A DNA stretch of 64,000 nt from Anabaena minutissima FACHB-250 (GTDB taxonomy: Bacteria; Cyanobacteriota; Cyanobacteriia; Cyanobacteriales; Nostocaceae): the NCBI RefSeq assembly GCF_014697125.1, contig NZ_JACJRG010000001.1:124001-188000 (forward strand), written 5' to 3'. A program made the position numbers and the translations under genes. The notes beneath the pieces were generated by a model that was not told the origin of the DNA, did not search any database, and saw only the letters and a program-made list of their open reading frames with translations. Numbering within the stretch: the stretch's first letter is position 1; every line of letters starts with the position of its first letter. This document shows positions 8,450 through 17,129 of this stretch, piece after piece.

Positions 8450-9631
8450 TTAGGCAGAGACTACCTTAGTAGTAGATGCTAAATCTTCATATATCTGGAA
8501 TAGTCGTTGTTGTAAAATTGCCTCATCATACTGCTCGACAATAACTTGCCGTGCTTGTGCAAGATGCGCTTCTCGCTCTTGGGGAGGTTGATTGACAACT
8601 TTAATCATTGCCTCTGCTAGAGCAGTTGGGTTTTCAGGTTCTACCAAAGTACAAAATTCTTCAATAAAAGTACCTCGATAAGCTAACAAATCACAGGTAA
8701 TCACCGGGCGTTCACAGGCAACTGCTTCAATGAGTGTCGAAGGAAAGGCATCGTTGGTAGGATAATTGATAATTACATCTGCTAAGTTGTAGCCTGTAGG
8801 CATGAAATTATAAGGTAGGGCTGGCAACCAGCGCAGATTTTCTAATAAGCCAAGTTCTTCTGCTTTTTTGCTGATGCTTTCGTAAATAGCCACTGCTTCC
8901 TCCCCACCGCCACGCCCTAGCTTTGAAAAGACGAGTACCGTCGGTTTTGTGAATTGGGGATAAGCCTGTGCATAGGCTGTAAATATCTGCTCATGGTTGT
9001 ACAGTTTAGACCAACCACGGGGCGAAAGCAGAATTGTGGGTGCTTCGGTAATCTTCAATACTTCCCGCCGCCACTTTGGTAAATCCTTGGTGACTCCAGA
9101 GCGAAAATGTTGGGGGTTTGTCCCTAAAGGAATTAATTCTACTCGTTGTTCAGGGTTCAGCAGTGCTTTAGATTTCTCTATTAAATTAGGTGTCTCTACA
9201 ATCAGCACACCAGTGTTCTTAAACACTTGGCTAACCATATCTTTATGCTTGCTTAGTTCCCTTTCTGGTTTTAGCAAATGATTTAAAAAGCCCCAAGCAG
9301 AGACGACAAGAGGTTTAAGATTCGCTAAGGCACAACAGTGGGCGTGCCAACCAATGGCGTGGACATGAATAATATCAGGTTGGAATTCGTCTACAAGTTT
9401 ACGTAACGGCTCTACCATTTCCTCCGCCATCCGATCTTCGTAGGGGTAGGTGTTGGTAAACTCCTCTAGATACTTTCGCCAAACAGTGGGGAAATAGCGG
9501 TAATTTTTAGGAGTTTCGGTTTCATAGGGGTCTACATCTCCTAGTAGCCAAACTTCATAACCTGCTTTAACTACCCAATCTAAGGGTCTTGTCAAGGCAA
9601 CGCCCCCAGCACCAATCATCAATATACGCAT
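8450..9631 (-). CDS. Family 4 glycosyltransferase, RiPP cluster
   Basis: A 393-residue GT-B type enzyme. The N-terminal Rossmann half starts MRILMIGAGGVAL and contains IIHVHAIGWH. The C-terminal donor-binding half has DAFPSTLIEAVACERPVI, the family 4 E-x7-E type region. No signal peptide is evident. It begins 21 bases after the PqqD-like gene, so the two are probably cotranscribed. The precursors follow after a 734-base spacer containing a repeat element. A role in glycosylating the RiPP is inferred from location; an unrelated polysaccharide role is the alternative. Confidence 0.83.
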   Translation of the reverse strand: MRILMIGAGGVALTRPLDWVVKAGYEVWLLGDVDPYETETPKNYRYFPTVWRKYLEEFTNTYPYEDRMAEEMVEPLRKLVDEFQPDIIHVHAIGWHAHCCALANLKPLVVSAWGFLNHLLKPERELSKHKDMVSQVFKNTGVLIVETPNLIEKSKALLNPEQRVELIPLGTNPQHFRSGVTKDLPKWRREVLKITEAPTILLSPRGWSKLYNHEQIFTAYAQAYPQFTKPTVLVFSKLGRGGGEEAVAIYESISKKAEELGLLENLRWLPALPYNFMPTGYNLADVIINYPTNDAFPSTLIEAVACERPVITCDLLAYRGTFIEEFCTLVEPENPTALAEAMIKVVNQPPQEREAHLAQARQVIVEQYDEAILQQRLFQIYEDLASTTKVVSA

Positions 9632-9652
9632 TTTTAATTACTTAGTTATAAG

Positions 9653-9943
9653 TTAAGAATCAGTAATTTCCACTAATCCAGCCTTAACCAATTTATCAAT
9701 AAACTTGAGCAAGTCTTGTTTTAACTTCTCTGGCTCGACATCATACTCTTTTAGCAAGGTGTCGTAAGCTGTCTGGATAGAATCTGATTCAGTGAGCATA
9801 AAGAATATTTTTGTACCAACTTCGTTTTGACTAAAATATTCTTCGCTTTGCAGATTCAACAAAACTGACTCCCCTGCTAAGTCTTGAGTCAGAACATTTG
9901 CAGATAAGGATACTTTTTTATTTAAGACCATTTGTGTTGTCAT
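9653..9943 (-). CDS. PqqD-like RiPP recognition element (lasso B1-type)
   Basis: A 96-residue PqqD-fold protein with the usual segments: a strand with VLLNLQSEEYFSQNEVGTKI, then helices ending LVKAGLVEI. Such proteins bind the leader around the Tyr-Pro-Leu-Gly motif and present the peptide to the B2 peptidase. Here it is the first gene of the apparent transcription unit, 21 bases before the GT4 gene, and it matches the motif seen in both precursors. Bacterial lasso clusters often have B1 and B2 as separate genes, as here. Confidence 0.85.
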   Translation of the reverse strand: MTTQMVLNKKVSLSANVLTQDLAGESVLLNLQSEEYFSQNEVGTKIFFMLTESDSIQTAYDTLLKEYDVEPEKLKQDLLKFIDKLVKAGLVEITDS

Positions 9944-10091
9944 TTTTTACAAGCGGTGAGCCAAGGCGATCGCCTAAATTTTGTTTAATTATTAATGTAC
10001 TATATCCTACAGCGATCGCCTTAGTGAACGCATCGTATAACCAGGGCGGCCGCATCATGTCAATAAGTAAGGTCTATTCTCAATAGAGTGA

Positions 10092-10262
10092 AAACTTTTG
10101 GCTTTAGGATTGAGTAATGAAGCGATCGCTCAACAAATGAAGCTGAGTCCTTCTACTATTAGGCATCATGTTAGACAGGTACTAAATAAGTTAGGGGTAA
10201 CAAACCGCACGGAAGCCACTAATAGAGCAGTGCGAGTTGGATTTGTTAATGTACCTAATTAA
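10092..10262 (+). pseudogene. LuxR/NarL-type helix-turn-helix remnant
   Basis: The plus strand reads an open stretch of 56 residues containing LGLSNEAIAQQMKLSPSTIR and VLNKLGVTNRTEATNRAV, a typical LuxR/GerE DNA-binding domain, ending with TAA at 10260-10262. The frame is closed by TGA at 10089-10091 immediately upstream, and no receiver domain or ATG start is present. I read it as the surviving 3' end of a NarL-family response regulator gene. A short gene starting at TTG 10098 is possible but unlikely. Confidence 0.7.
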
Positions 10263-10285
10263 AAACTCGCAAGCCAATTTTTTAA

Positions 10286-11680
10286 TTAAGTTAAGTGCAT
10301 AAACACCATTTTCAACAATTCTGCACGGGTAAACGGTTTCGTTAAATATCCCGATGCACCCACTAATCTAGCTTTTACTTTATCTACTATTCCCTTTGAC
10401 CCGGTAACGAAAATAATTGGCGTATTTTTAAACATAGAATTATTGCGGATAATGCGGCACAATTCATAACCATCAATCCCCGCCATGTTGAGATCCAGTA
10501 GGATTAAGTCTGGTTTGTGCCTAATAATTGACATAGCAGCTTTTAAGGGGTCATTAATGGCTATGACAGTAAAATTTTCATTTTCTAAAAAATAAGTAAT
10601 TTCTTTTAAAATTGTGGGGCTATCATCTACAGAAACAATTTTGTAGAGCTTTTCCGGGGTGACGGTAGCAGGGGTTACTCTTTGAGGAACAGAGTTCGTG
10701 TTATTTAATTCTTTATTGGTTGTTTTTGTATGAGTGGAAATTTGTGGCGATCGCTTGACAATAGCGACATTTTCTATCTCTACAATTGGGGTGATCGGTG
10801 TAGCATTGCTACTAAGTTCTACGACTCTATCAACTAGCTTTTTCTCTAATAAAGCAGTTGTGTATTGAGGCGTTGATGGCAGTTCTGCCACTATCTTGGG
10901 TAACTGATCAAATGGTGGATCTGGTTCATGTAAGATAATCTCTCCAGTCACGATGTAAGGGTATAAATATTGTGCTAGTTGCAGTTCATCTTGATTCATA
11001 ATCACGGACAGATGACGCAGACTAAAACCCTTCATCCAGTAAGTTAATGTTGGCTGGAGTTCAGTTGAATTTTTACCAGGGATTGTATTATTTAGTAGTA
11101 AATAAGGACGTTGATGAGGAGAGGTAATCCTAGGTACATAAGTCTGCCAATGTTGCAATTTCGTTTGACACCGTTCTATAACTTTATCAACATCTAGGAG
11201 GCAAATTACAGTTAATCTCTGTAACGAATCGCTTAATTGATAATTACCAGTTTTAATGAGCAGAAATGATTCAATTACTTCTTTGACTAATTGTTGAATC
11301 AGTACGGTAGCTTGTTCAGTATCTATATATCTTTGATTAACAAGCCATTGGATAGCTTGATAATCCTGTGGCTGAATAATATCAAGATTTTGATTTTCGT
11401 TGAATTGATTGTATAAGTCAGTTTCAAATAGCAAGCGTAACTGTACTCGGACTTCCGCCGTTACTAGGGGTAATTGTTGACTCAGGCAACGCAGATGACG
11501 TTCTAATCTGTCAAAGGGTTCTACAGAATGGGTAGCATAACTAATTGTCCCATTTTCCAGATAAATTGACCAAGTAACGAAGTTACTTACAGCTTGCAAA
11601 CAAGTGGTGTCTAAACAACTCGATAGTTGTCTTAATAAATTCTGAGGACGTATTGCTGCAAACGTACCGGAATGATTCAT
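10286..11680 (-). CDS. PatA/PixG-like response regulator
   Basis: A 464-residue protein with an N-terminal PatA-type region (DUF4388-like, about 1-260), a Ser/Thr-rich linker, and a C-terminal receiver domain (346-464). The receiver has Asp352-Asp353, phospho-acceptor Asp396 in LILLDLNMAG, Thr426 and Lys448, so it should be phosphorylatable. Family members include PatA, which influences heterocyst position, and PixG/PilG regulators of type IV pili and phototaxis. No chemotaxis genes flank it, so the partner is unknown. It is monocistronic and its 3' end faces the LuxR remnant. Confidence 0.83.
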   Translation of the reverse strand: MNHSGTFAAIRPQNLLRQLSSCLDTTCLQAVSNFVTWSIYLENGTISYATHSVEPFDRLERHLRCLSQQLPLVTAEVRVQLRLLFETDLYNQFNENQNLDIIQPQDYQAIQWLVNQRYIDTEQATVLIQQLVKEVIESFLLIKTGNYQLSDSLQRLTVICLLDVDKVIERCQTKLQHWQTYVPRITSPHQRPYLLLNNTIPGKNSTELQPTLTYWMKGFSLRHLSVIMNQDELQLAQYLYPYIVTGEIILHEPDPPFDQLPKIVAELPSTPQYTTALLEKKLVDRVVELSSNATPITPIVEIENVAIVKRSPQISTHTKTTNKELNNTNSVPQRVTPATVTPEKLYKIVSVDDSPTILKEITYFLENENFTVIAINDPLKAAMSIIRHKPDLILLDLNMAGIDGYELCRIIRNNSMFKNTPIIFVTGSKGIVDKVKARLVGASGYLTKPFTRAELLKMVFMHLT

Positions 11681-12212
11681 ATGAAGAAGAGGACATGGGA
11701 CAGGTAACAGGTGACAGGTGATGGGGGATAGGGGACAGGAAGATAATTTGTAGAATTAAGTCTGTCTGAGTGCTTAATTAATAGTTGGTAAAATTGCGAA
11801 CTCTATATTTGAGGGTAATATTTTTTAACAAATTTGGCTTTTAAGTTTTCTTAATCACAACAGGTGTTTTTAAACATGGTAGTTAATATGATTTTGAATT
11901 TAATTTCTATATAGAAAAATAAAAATCCCACACAAAATCTTTAAAAATTTATGTAGGCAAATGCTAATTATTTATTATATTCTGTGTTTGCTCTATATAA
12001 ATTTTGGTAGATGATTAATGTCTCCAATTAGAACCCTTCATCATATCTTTATTTCATCTACATCCTGATTAAGATTTCCTTAAATATGTAGAACTTGCGG
12101 TAAAAATGGTCTGTTTAATGAAGAGTGAACCAGCTACCATCAAACATCTACCTGTGGTCTTGTCGGCTGCGGCTGTGGAAAATATATACTTTGAAAAAAG
12201 GAACATAGAGCT
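11681..12212. other. Divergent intergenic region with short repeats
   Basis: About 530 bases between divergent genes. The left end carries imperfect repeats of GACAGG type (11694-11740). The rest is AT-rich and must hold the promoters of both the response regulator and the VWA-phosphatase-kinase operon. No distinct operator could be recognised. Confidence 0.5.
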
Positions 12213-12914
12213 TTGGACTATAACATAACACAAAACGTTATGAGTGATACATTAACACTAGATGAAGTAGTAGAATTTGCGGAGAATCCAGAACCACGTT
12301 GTCCTTGTGTGTTGTTACTCGATACATCTGGTTCGATGCAAGGGGTGGCGATAGAAGCTCTTAACCAGGGCTTGCTGAGTTTGAAGGATGAATTAGTCAA
12401 AAATTCCATAGCAGCTAGACGGGTAGAAATTGCGATCGTTACCTTTGATAGTCATATTAATGTCGTACAAGATTTTGTCACAGCCGATCAATTTAACCCC
12501 CCCATTTTGACAGCGCAAGGATTAACCAGTATGGGTGCGGGCATTCATAAAGCCTTGGATATGGTGCAAGAGCGTAAATCTCTGTATCGTGCCAATGGTA
12601 TTGCCTACTATCGCCCTTGGGTGTTTATGATTACGGATGGTGAGCCACAAGGTGAACTAGACCATTTAGTAGAACAAGCAGCAATCCGCCTGCAAGGAGA
12701 TGAAACAAATAAACGTGTTGCCTTTTTTAGTGTGGGTGTAGAAAATGCGAATATGATGCGCCTCAATCAAATCGCTGTACGGACACCCTTAAAACTGAAA
12801 GGACTGAACTTTATTGAGATGTTTGTTTGGTTATCGACTAGTATGTCAGCAGTTTCCCACTCGCAGATAGATGAGCAAATCGCACTACCGCCCATTGGCT
12901 GGGGTTCTATCTAA
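12213..12914 (+). CDS. TerY-like von Willebrand A protein
   Basis: A 233-residue single-domain VWA protein. The metal-ion-dependent adhesion motif D-T-S-G-S is at residues 37-41, followed by further motifs near TSMGAG and ITDGEPQGE. The TTG at 12213 has a good AAAAGGAA binding site; ATG 12240 (MSDTLTLDEVV) is the alternative and agrees better with where the conserved region starts. TerY-type VWA proteins are cytoplasmic and, in TerY-P systems, are encoded beside a PP2C phosphatase and an unusual kinase, exactly the neighbours here. It may serve as a scaffold or substrate of that pair. The target process is unknown. Confidence 0.85.
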   Translation: MDYNITQNVMSDTLTLDEVVEFAENPEPRCPCVLLLDTSGSMQGVAIEALNQGLLSLKDELVKNSIAARRVEIAIVTFDSHINVVQDFVTADQFNPPILTAQGLTSMGAGIHKALDMVQERKSLYRANGIAYYRPWVFMITDGEPQGELDHLVEQAAIRLQGDETNKRVAFFSVGVENANMMRLNQIAVRTPLKLKGLNFIEMFVWLSTSMSAVSHSQIDEQIALPPIGWGSI

Positions 12915-12969
12915 AATAGCTTGCGGATTGCGGCTTGACACTTTCACAGCTAGCTGACAAAACAAATAT

Positions 12970-13752
12970 ATGAAAACATCAAAACAGAACCCTCATTGGC
13001 AGGTAGTCGCCGCCTCTGTCTGTGGTACAAGCCACGTCAAAAATAAGCAGCTGTGTCAGGATGCTCACCACTGGCAACTATTGCCTGATAACGTGTTGAT
13101 AGCAGCGGCCGCAGATGGCGCAGGTTCTGCCAGCCAGGGGAAAGTCGGCGCGATGGTAGCTGTAGAAACAGCTATAGAAAACCTATCGCTCAAAGATATA
13201 ACTAGAGATTCCCTAGCTGATGATGAAACTGTGCAATTGCTGTTAACTGATGCCTTGCTAGCCGCTAAAAAAGCCGTGGAAGACGAAGCCGAGGCTTGCC
13301 AAAAACCGCCCCAGGATTTAGCAACTACCTTAATTATTGCGATCGCCTCACCCGAAATGGTAGCAGCCGCACAAATTGGTGACGGTTTAGCAGTGGCTAA
13401 GGATCACATGGGCAACTTACTAGCACTGACCATACCTAACAACGGCGAATATATCAACGAAACGACTTTTTTAACTTCACCAGGTGCTTTAGATACAGCG
13501 CAGATGAGACTATGGCGCGAAACCATAGTCAACATTGGACTCCTCACCGATGGACTACAAATGCTGGCTTTAAATATGGTTGTTGGTGAACCTCACAAAC
13601 CCTTCTTTTTTCCTTTATTCGATTTTGTCGAAAAAGTAGAAGATAAAACAGAAGCGAAAGAACAGTTAGTCAGGTTTTTAGGTTCTGAGCGAATTACACA
13701 ACGGACTGACGATGATTTGACGCTGATTTTAGCTGCCTTTAACCATTTGTGA
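12970..13752 (+). CDS. PP2C-family protein phosphatase (TerY-P type)
   Basis: A 260-residue PP2C_2-type phosphatase. Metal-binding and catalytic motifs are visible in order: LCQDAHHW, AADGAGSASQG, ATTLIIAI, QIGDGLAV, LLTDGLQM and TDDDLTLIL. The conserved Asp residues needed for two-metal catalysis are present, so it should be active against phospho-Ser/Thr. It lies 55 bases after the VWA gene and before the kinase gene. I infer it reverses the phosphorylation made by the downstream kinase. Confidence 0.87.
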   Translation: MKTSKQNPHWQVVAASVCGTSHVKNKQLCQDAHHWQLLPDNVLIAAAADGAGSASQGKVGAMVAVETAIENLSLKDITRDSLADDETVQLLLTDALLAAKKAVEDEAEACQKPPQDLATTLIIAIASPEMVAAAQIGDGLAVAKDHMGNLLALTIPNNGEYINETTFLTSPGALDTAQMRLWRETIVNIGLLTDGLQMLALNMVVGEPHKPFFFPLFDFVEKVEDKTEAKEQLVRFLGSERITQRTDDDLTLILAAFNHL

Positions 13753-13790
13753 GGCAGGAGGTAGAGGGGCAGGGAGCAAGGTAGATTTTT

Positions 13791-13846
13791 CCCCAGTCCC
13801 CAGTCCCCAGTCCCCAGTCCCCAGTCCCCAGTCCCCAGTCCCCAAT
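13791..13846. repeat. CCCCAGT heptamer tandem repeat
   Basis: Seven perfect copies of CCCCAGT (13791-13839) and one degenerate copy ending CCCCAAT. The same motif appears in shorter runs near 19361-19400, 35516-35538 and 58391-58407. This is the short tandemly repeated repetitive sequence type known from heterocystous cyanobacteria. Copy number probably varies by slippage. It separates the phosphatase and kinase genes. Confidence 0.9.
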
Positions 13847-13876
13847 TCTCAATAAAACCCTTAACCGTGATTGCTC

Positions 13877-16063
13877 ATGAAGGTACTACGTTATCTTCCC
13901 CAGGAAGAAATTTCCAGCCTCAGCGTCAGTTTAGGCCGTGGTGGTGAAGCCTGTATTTATGCCGTGCCATCCGCAGGCGATTTAGTAGCGAAGGTTTATC
14001 ATAAACCTACAGTTGCTCATGCCCATAAACTTCGGGCGATGCTTGCCAATCCACCAGAAAACCCAACGGCGAATTTGGGGCATATTTCCATTGCTTGGCC
14101 TCAAGAATTATTGTGGGGGACAGATGAAAACAAAGGCATTGTTGGCTTTTTAATGCCTCGCATTCGCGGAATGCGTCCCATTATCGATTTCTATAACCCC
14201 AAGACTCGCCGCCAACACTGTCCATTATTCAGCTATCAGTATCTTCTCCGCACAGCTCGCAATTTAGCGGCAGCTTTTGCATCTCTACATAATAGTGGTT
14301 ACTGTGTAGGTGATGTTAACGAGTCTAATATCCTCGTCAGTGATACAGCCCTAGTCACCTTGGTAGATACAGATTCTTTCCAAGTGCGTGATCCGGAAAA
14401 CGATGTGGTTTATCGTTGTCCGGTGGGTAAACCAGAGTTCACCCCACCAGAGTTACAGAATAAAATCTTTGCTCACCACGATCGCGATCTGAGTCATGAT
14501 TTATTTGGTTTAGGGGTACTGATTTTTCAATTATTAATGGAAGGAACACATCCTTTCTCTGGCATTTATCAAGGTATTCCCGAACCACCGCCCTACGAAG
14601 TCAGAATTGCTGCCGGACATTTCACCTACAGTAAAAAGCGAAAAGTCCCCTATCTACCTACACCCATTGCACCACCTTGGGAAATCCTCCATCCCAGGTT
14701 ACAAGAACTGTTTGTGCAGTGTTTTGAGGATGGACACTATGCCCGCCAACAGCGTCCCCATGCTCAAGCTTGGTTGTCTGCCCTCGCGGAAGCTGAAGAC
14801 TCCCTAACTACTTGTAGTGTTCATCCCCAGCATCGCTATAGCAACCACCTACACAGCTGCCCTTGGTGTGAAAGGGCGGTACGCTTGGGTGGTAGAGATC
14901 CATTCCCTTCAGTACAGGCAATAGAAAAAAAGGAACATTTGCGTCCCCGCGTCACAACCAAAAAAAGACGCTACACTCAACCGACTCCACCGATTGGCTT
15001 ACCCCTGCCAGTCATGCCTTTGTATCAAACAAACTGGCAGATACCCACCTCTAGCTTTGCACCTCAACGCCACCGGCGCAGAAAAAGACTGTATCCGATA
15101 GTATGTTGTTTGTTGGGATTTGGGGCTTTGGGATATTTGGACGTGATGATGAAATTGACGCGTCCCTTGGTGTCTCAGAATAACTATGCCCAGCAAAGCT
15201 TCATGACAAAGCCAGCAACTAGTGACATTACCTTGAGTTTTGCTGATTATTACCAGCAAGGTCATGCTGCTTACCAAGTGCGAGACTATAAACAGGCAGT
15301 AGAAAAATTTACCGAAGCCATCCAACAAGAACCCAACAACGCTAAAGCCTATGTTAACCGAGGTAATGCCCGCTATAACCTGAAAGACTACGACGGCGCA
15401 TTAATAGACTACAGTGCCGCTTTGCAACTAAATCCCCAAGAAACCAAAGCTTTTGTGAATCGGGGTAATGCTCGCTATATGCTGGCAGAATATAGCAACG
15501 ACCCTGATAAAGAATATAAACTAGCGATCGCAGATTTTAACCAAGCCCTCAGTATTAACGAGAAAGAAGCTGAAGCCTATATCAGAAGGGGCATTGTCTA
15601 CTCTCAGATAGCTAAATATAGCAGCGACACTCTCAAAGAATATCAAGAAGCGATCGCAGATTTTGATCAAGCACTTAAACTTAATGCGGCCAAATCCGAA
15701 GCTTATTTTCAGCGTGGTTCTGTCCGCTATCTCATCGCTCAATATAGTAGCGAGTCTCTGCAACAATACCAACAGGCGATCGTTGACTTTGACCAAGCAT
15801 TAAAAATTAACGACAAACTCGCCAAAGTTTACCTAAAAAGGGGTATGGTTCGCTATGAACTTGTCCAACTAATGGATAATAAATCTAAACCAGATTATGT
15901 TCAAGCTGTTGAAGATTTAAAAATAGCTGCCCAACTTTCCTTAGAACAAGAAGATACAGAAGTTTATCAGCAAGCACTCAGTAGCATCTGTATCGTTGAA
16001 GAAAGCAAATGTAATGCTTTATTGCAAAGTGCTGTCATGTTGGGATATGCCAACAACAATTAG
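13877..16063 (+). CDS. Kinase-zinc motif-TPR protein (TerY-P type)
   Basis: About 728 residues. The N-terminal kinase-like domain (1-305) has a glycine-rich loop LGRGGEACIY, Lys in LVAKVYHKP, a catalytic loop GDVNESNILV and DTD in place of DFG. A Cys/His cluster (C-x2-H...C-x2-C, about 313-331) follows, typical of TerY-P kinases. Then comes a basic segment, one membrane helix (about 406-422) and TPR repeats to the end, with the repeated phrase A-Y-x-N-R-G-N-A-R-Y. I chose ATG 13877; a TTG six bases upstream is less likely. With the VWA and PP2C genes it forms a phospho-signalling triad. The membrane anchor plus TPR tail is an elaboration whose partner is unknown. Confidence 0.87.
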   Translation: MKVLRYLPQEEISSLSVSLGRGGEACIYAVPSAGDLVAKVYHKPTVAHAHKLRAMLANPPENPTANLGHISIAWPQELLWGTDENKGIVGFLMPRIRGMRPIIDFYNPKTRRQHCPLFSYQYLLRTARNLAAAFASLHNSGYCVGDVNESNILVSDTALVTLVDTDSFQVRDPENDVVYRCPVGKPEFTPPELQNKIFAHHDRDLSHDLFGLGVLIFQLLMEGTHPFSGIYQGIPEPPPYEVRIAAGHFTYSKKRKVPYLPTPIAPPWEILHPRLQELFVQCFEDGHYARQQRPHAQAWLSALAEAEDSLTTCSVHPQHRYSNHLHSCPWCERAVRLGGRDPFPSVQAIEKKEHLRPRVTTKKRRYTQPTPPIGLPLPVMPLYQTNWQIPTSSFAPQRHRRRKRLYPIVCCLLGFGALGYLDVMMKLTRPLVSQNNYAQQSFMTKPATSDITLSFADYYQQGHAAYQVRDYKQAVEKFTEAIQQEPNNAKAYVNRGNARYNLKDYDGALIDYSAALQLNPQETKAFVNRGNARYMLAEYSNDPDKEYKLAIADFNQALSINEKEAEAYIRRGIVYSQIAKYSSDTLKEYQEAIADFDQALKLNAAKSEAYFQRGSVRYLIAQYSSESLQQYQQAIVDFDQALKINDKLAKVYLKRGMVRYELVQLMDNKSKPDYVQAVEDLKIAAQLSLEQEDTEVYQQALSSICIVEESKCNALLQSAVMLGYANNN

Positions 16064-16243
16064 GGATTGGGGACTGGGTATTGGGAATGCGTTCTATTCA
16101 AAAACTAGAAGACCAATTCACTCATCCTTAATTTTCAGAAACTGACAATTATTTTTTGTAGAGTGTGTTGCCCTATGCGACAACGCACCCTCAGACATTT
16201 CCAGTGCGTTATAGACGTTAGTGGACTGTCTAGACTAAGAGGA

Positions 16244-16365
16244 TGTTTGAAAAGTCCGAGAAGGTATAATTTGTCATTTTGAACGGAGCGAAGAATCTAG
16301 GTTTCAGGCGCATACTGAGATATTTCACTTCGTTCAATATGACACAGAAAGACTCTTTTCAAACA
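16244..16365. mobile_element. MITE-like repeat, TGTTTGAAAAG ends
   Basis: Left end TGTTTGAAAAGTC (16244-16256) and right end GACTCTTTTCAAACA (16351-16365) form 11-bp terminal inverted repeats. The interior has no reading frame. It is one of two such elements in the 1-kb spacer downstream of the kinase gene. Confidence 0.5.
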
Positions 16366-16401
16366 AGCTCTAAGTAGAACAGGGTAAATAATTAAAGGTT
16401 T

Positions 16402-16575
16402 GTAGTAAGAACTTTAGTTCTCTCCGTTCCCTGCGGGACGCTGCGCGTTCATGCAGTGTTCCGTAAAGCCTGCGGCATAGCTACGCCCTAAGCGTAGCCT
16501 CTCTTAGAGAAGGAAACGCGGAGCGTGTCGTAGACAGACGCTCCGCGAACAAGAAAGGACTAAAGTCCTTACTAC
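16402..16575. mobile_element. MITE-like repeat, GTAGTAAG ends
   Basis: Ends are GTAGTAAGAACTTTAGTTC (16402-16420) and GGACTAAAGTCCTTACTAC (16557-16575), complementary with two mismatches. The interior contains smaller GC-rich palindromic pieces (for example ACGGGACGCTGCGCG-like and GGAGCG... segments). A solo version of the joined ends occurs at 28936-28961. Confidence 0.55.
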
Positions 16576-17129
16576 GAACTCAATCCTAGTTTTTTTACAT
16601 TACTTAACATAGTTTGGTTTTTTCAAGTCGCGCCACTTATTTTAGCCTTACCACACCATTTTTAGTGGATATTTTATTTTTTTGCGGACTCAATCTCTAG
16701 TGCAATGTATAAGTTAAGAAAGTAGTAAATTTGTCTTTATAGATGCAATTTATCAAGTTTCCATCTCAAAGATTATCTGAATCCTATTAAATTATGTCTT
16801 AATTCCGCTTGCATTTTTATTACTATATTTATTGTTAAATCGCATTTTAAAAAGACATAAATGCCGGAGTTCTTGCTAGGTAAAGTTTAATAGTGTTGCA
16901 TAAAAACATTCATTAAACTTCTCTTTTGTCTGATTAATTTATATTTATTAAGCTTTTACATATCTCAGACTTTTATTTACTATTTCTTTATTTAATTACC
17001 TCGAATAAAAGTTAGATTATGTACGGAGAAAGATACAAAATAAATGAATTTTTCTCCCATCCATGTGCATCCTCTTCATTCTGATAAATTTTCCATAATA
17101 ATTGACCTGCACATCTCCGAGGTAATTGC
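16576..17129. other. AT-rich leader region of the polysaccharide island
   Basis: About 550 bases of very AT-rich DNA upstream of the cytidylyltransferase gene. No gene is supported. It probably contains the promoter of the island's first genes; I could not pick a specific site. Confidence 0.45.

Noticed and set aside
10000..10090. Promoter operator around the HIP1 palindromes near the B1 gene
   Set aside because: GCGATCGC is extremely common across this genome type, so its presence here is not evidence of regulation.
13791..13846. CRISPR array
   Set aside because: The unit is a 7-base perfect tandem repeat without spacers. It belongs to the cyanobacterial heptamer repeats.
16244..16575. Insertion sequence
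   Set aside because: There are inverted ends but no transposase frame. Only a non-autonomous element is supported.
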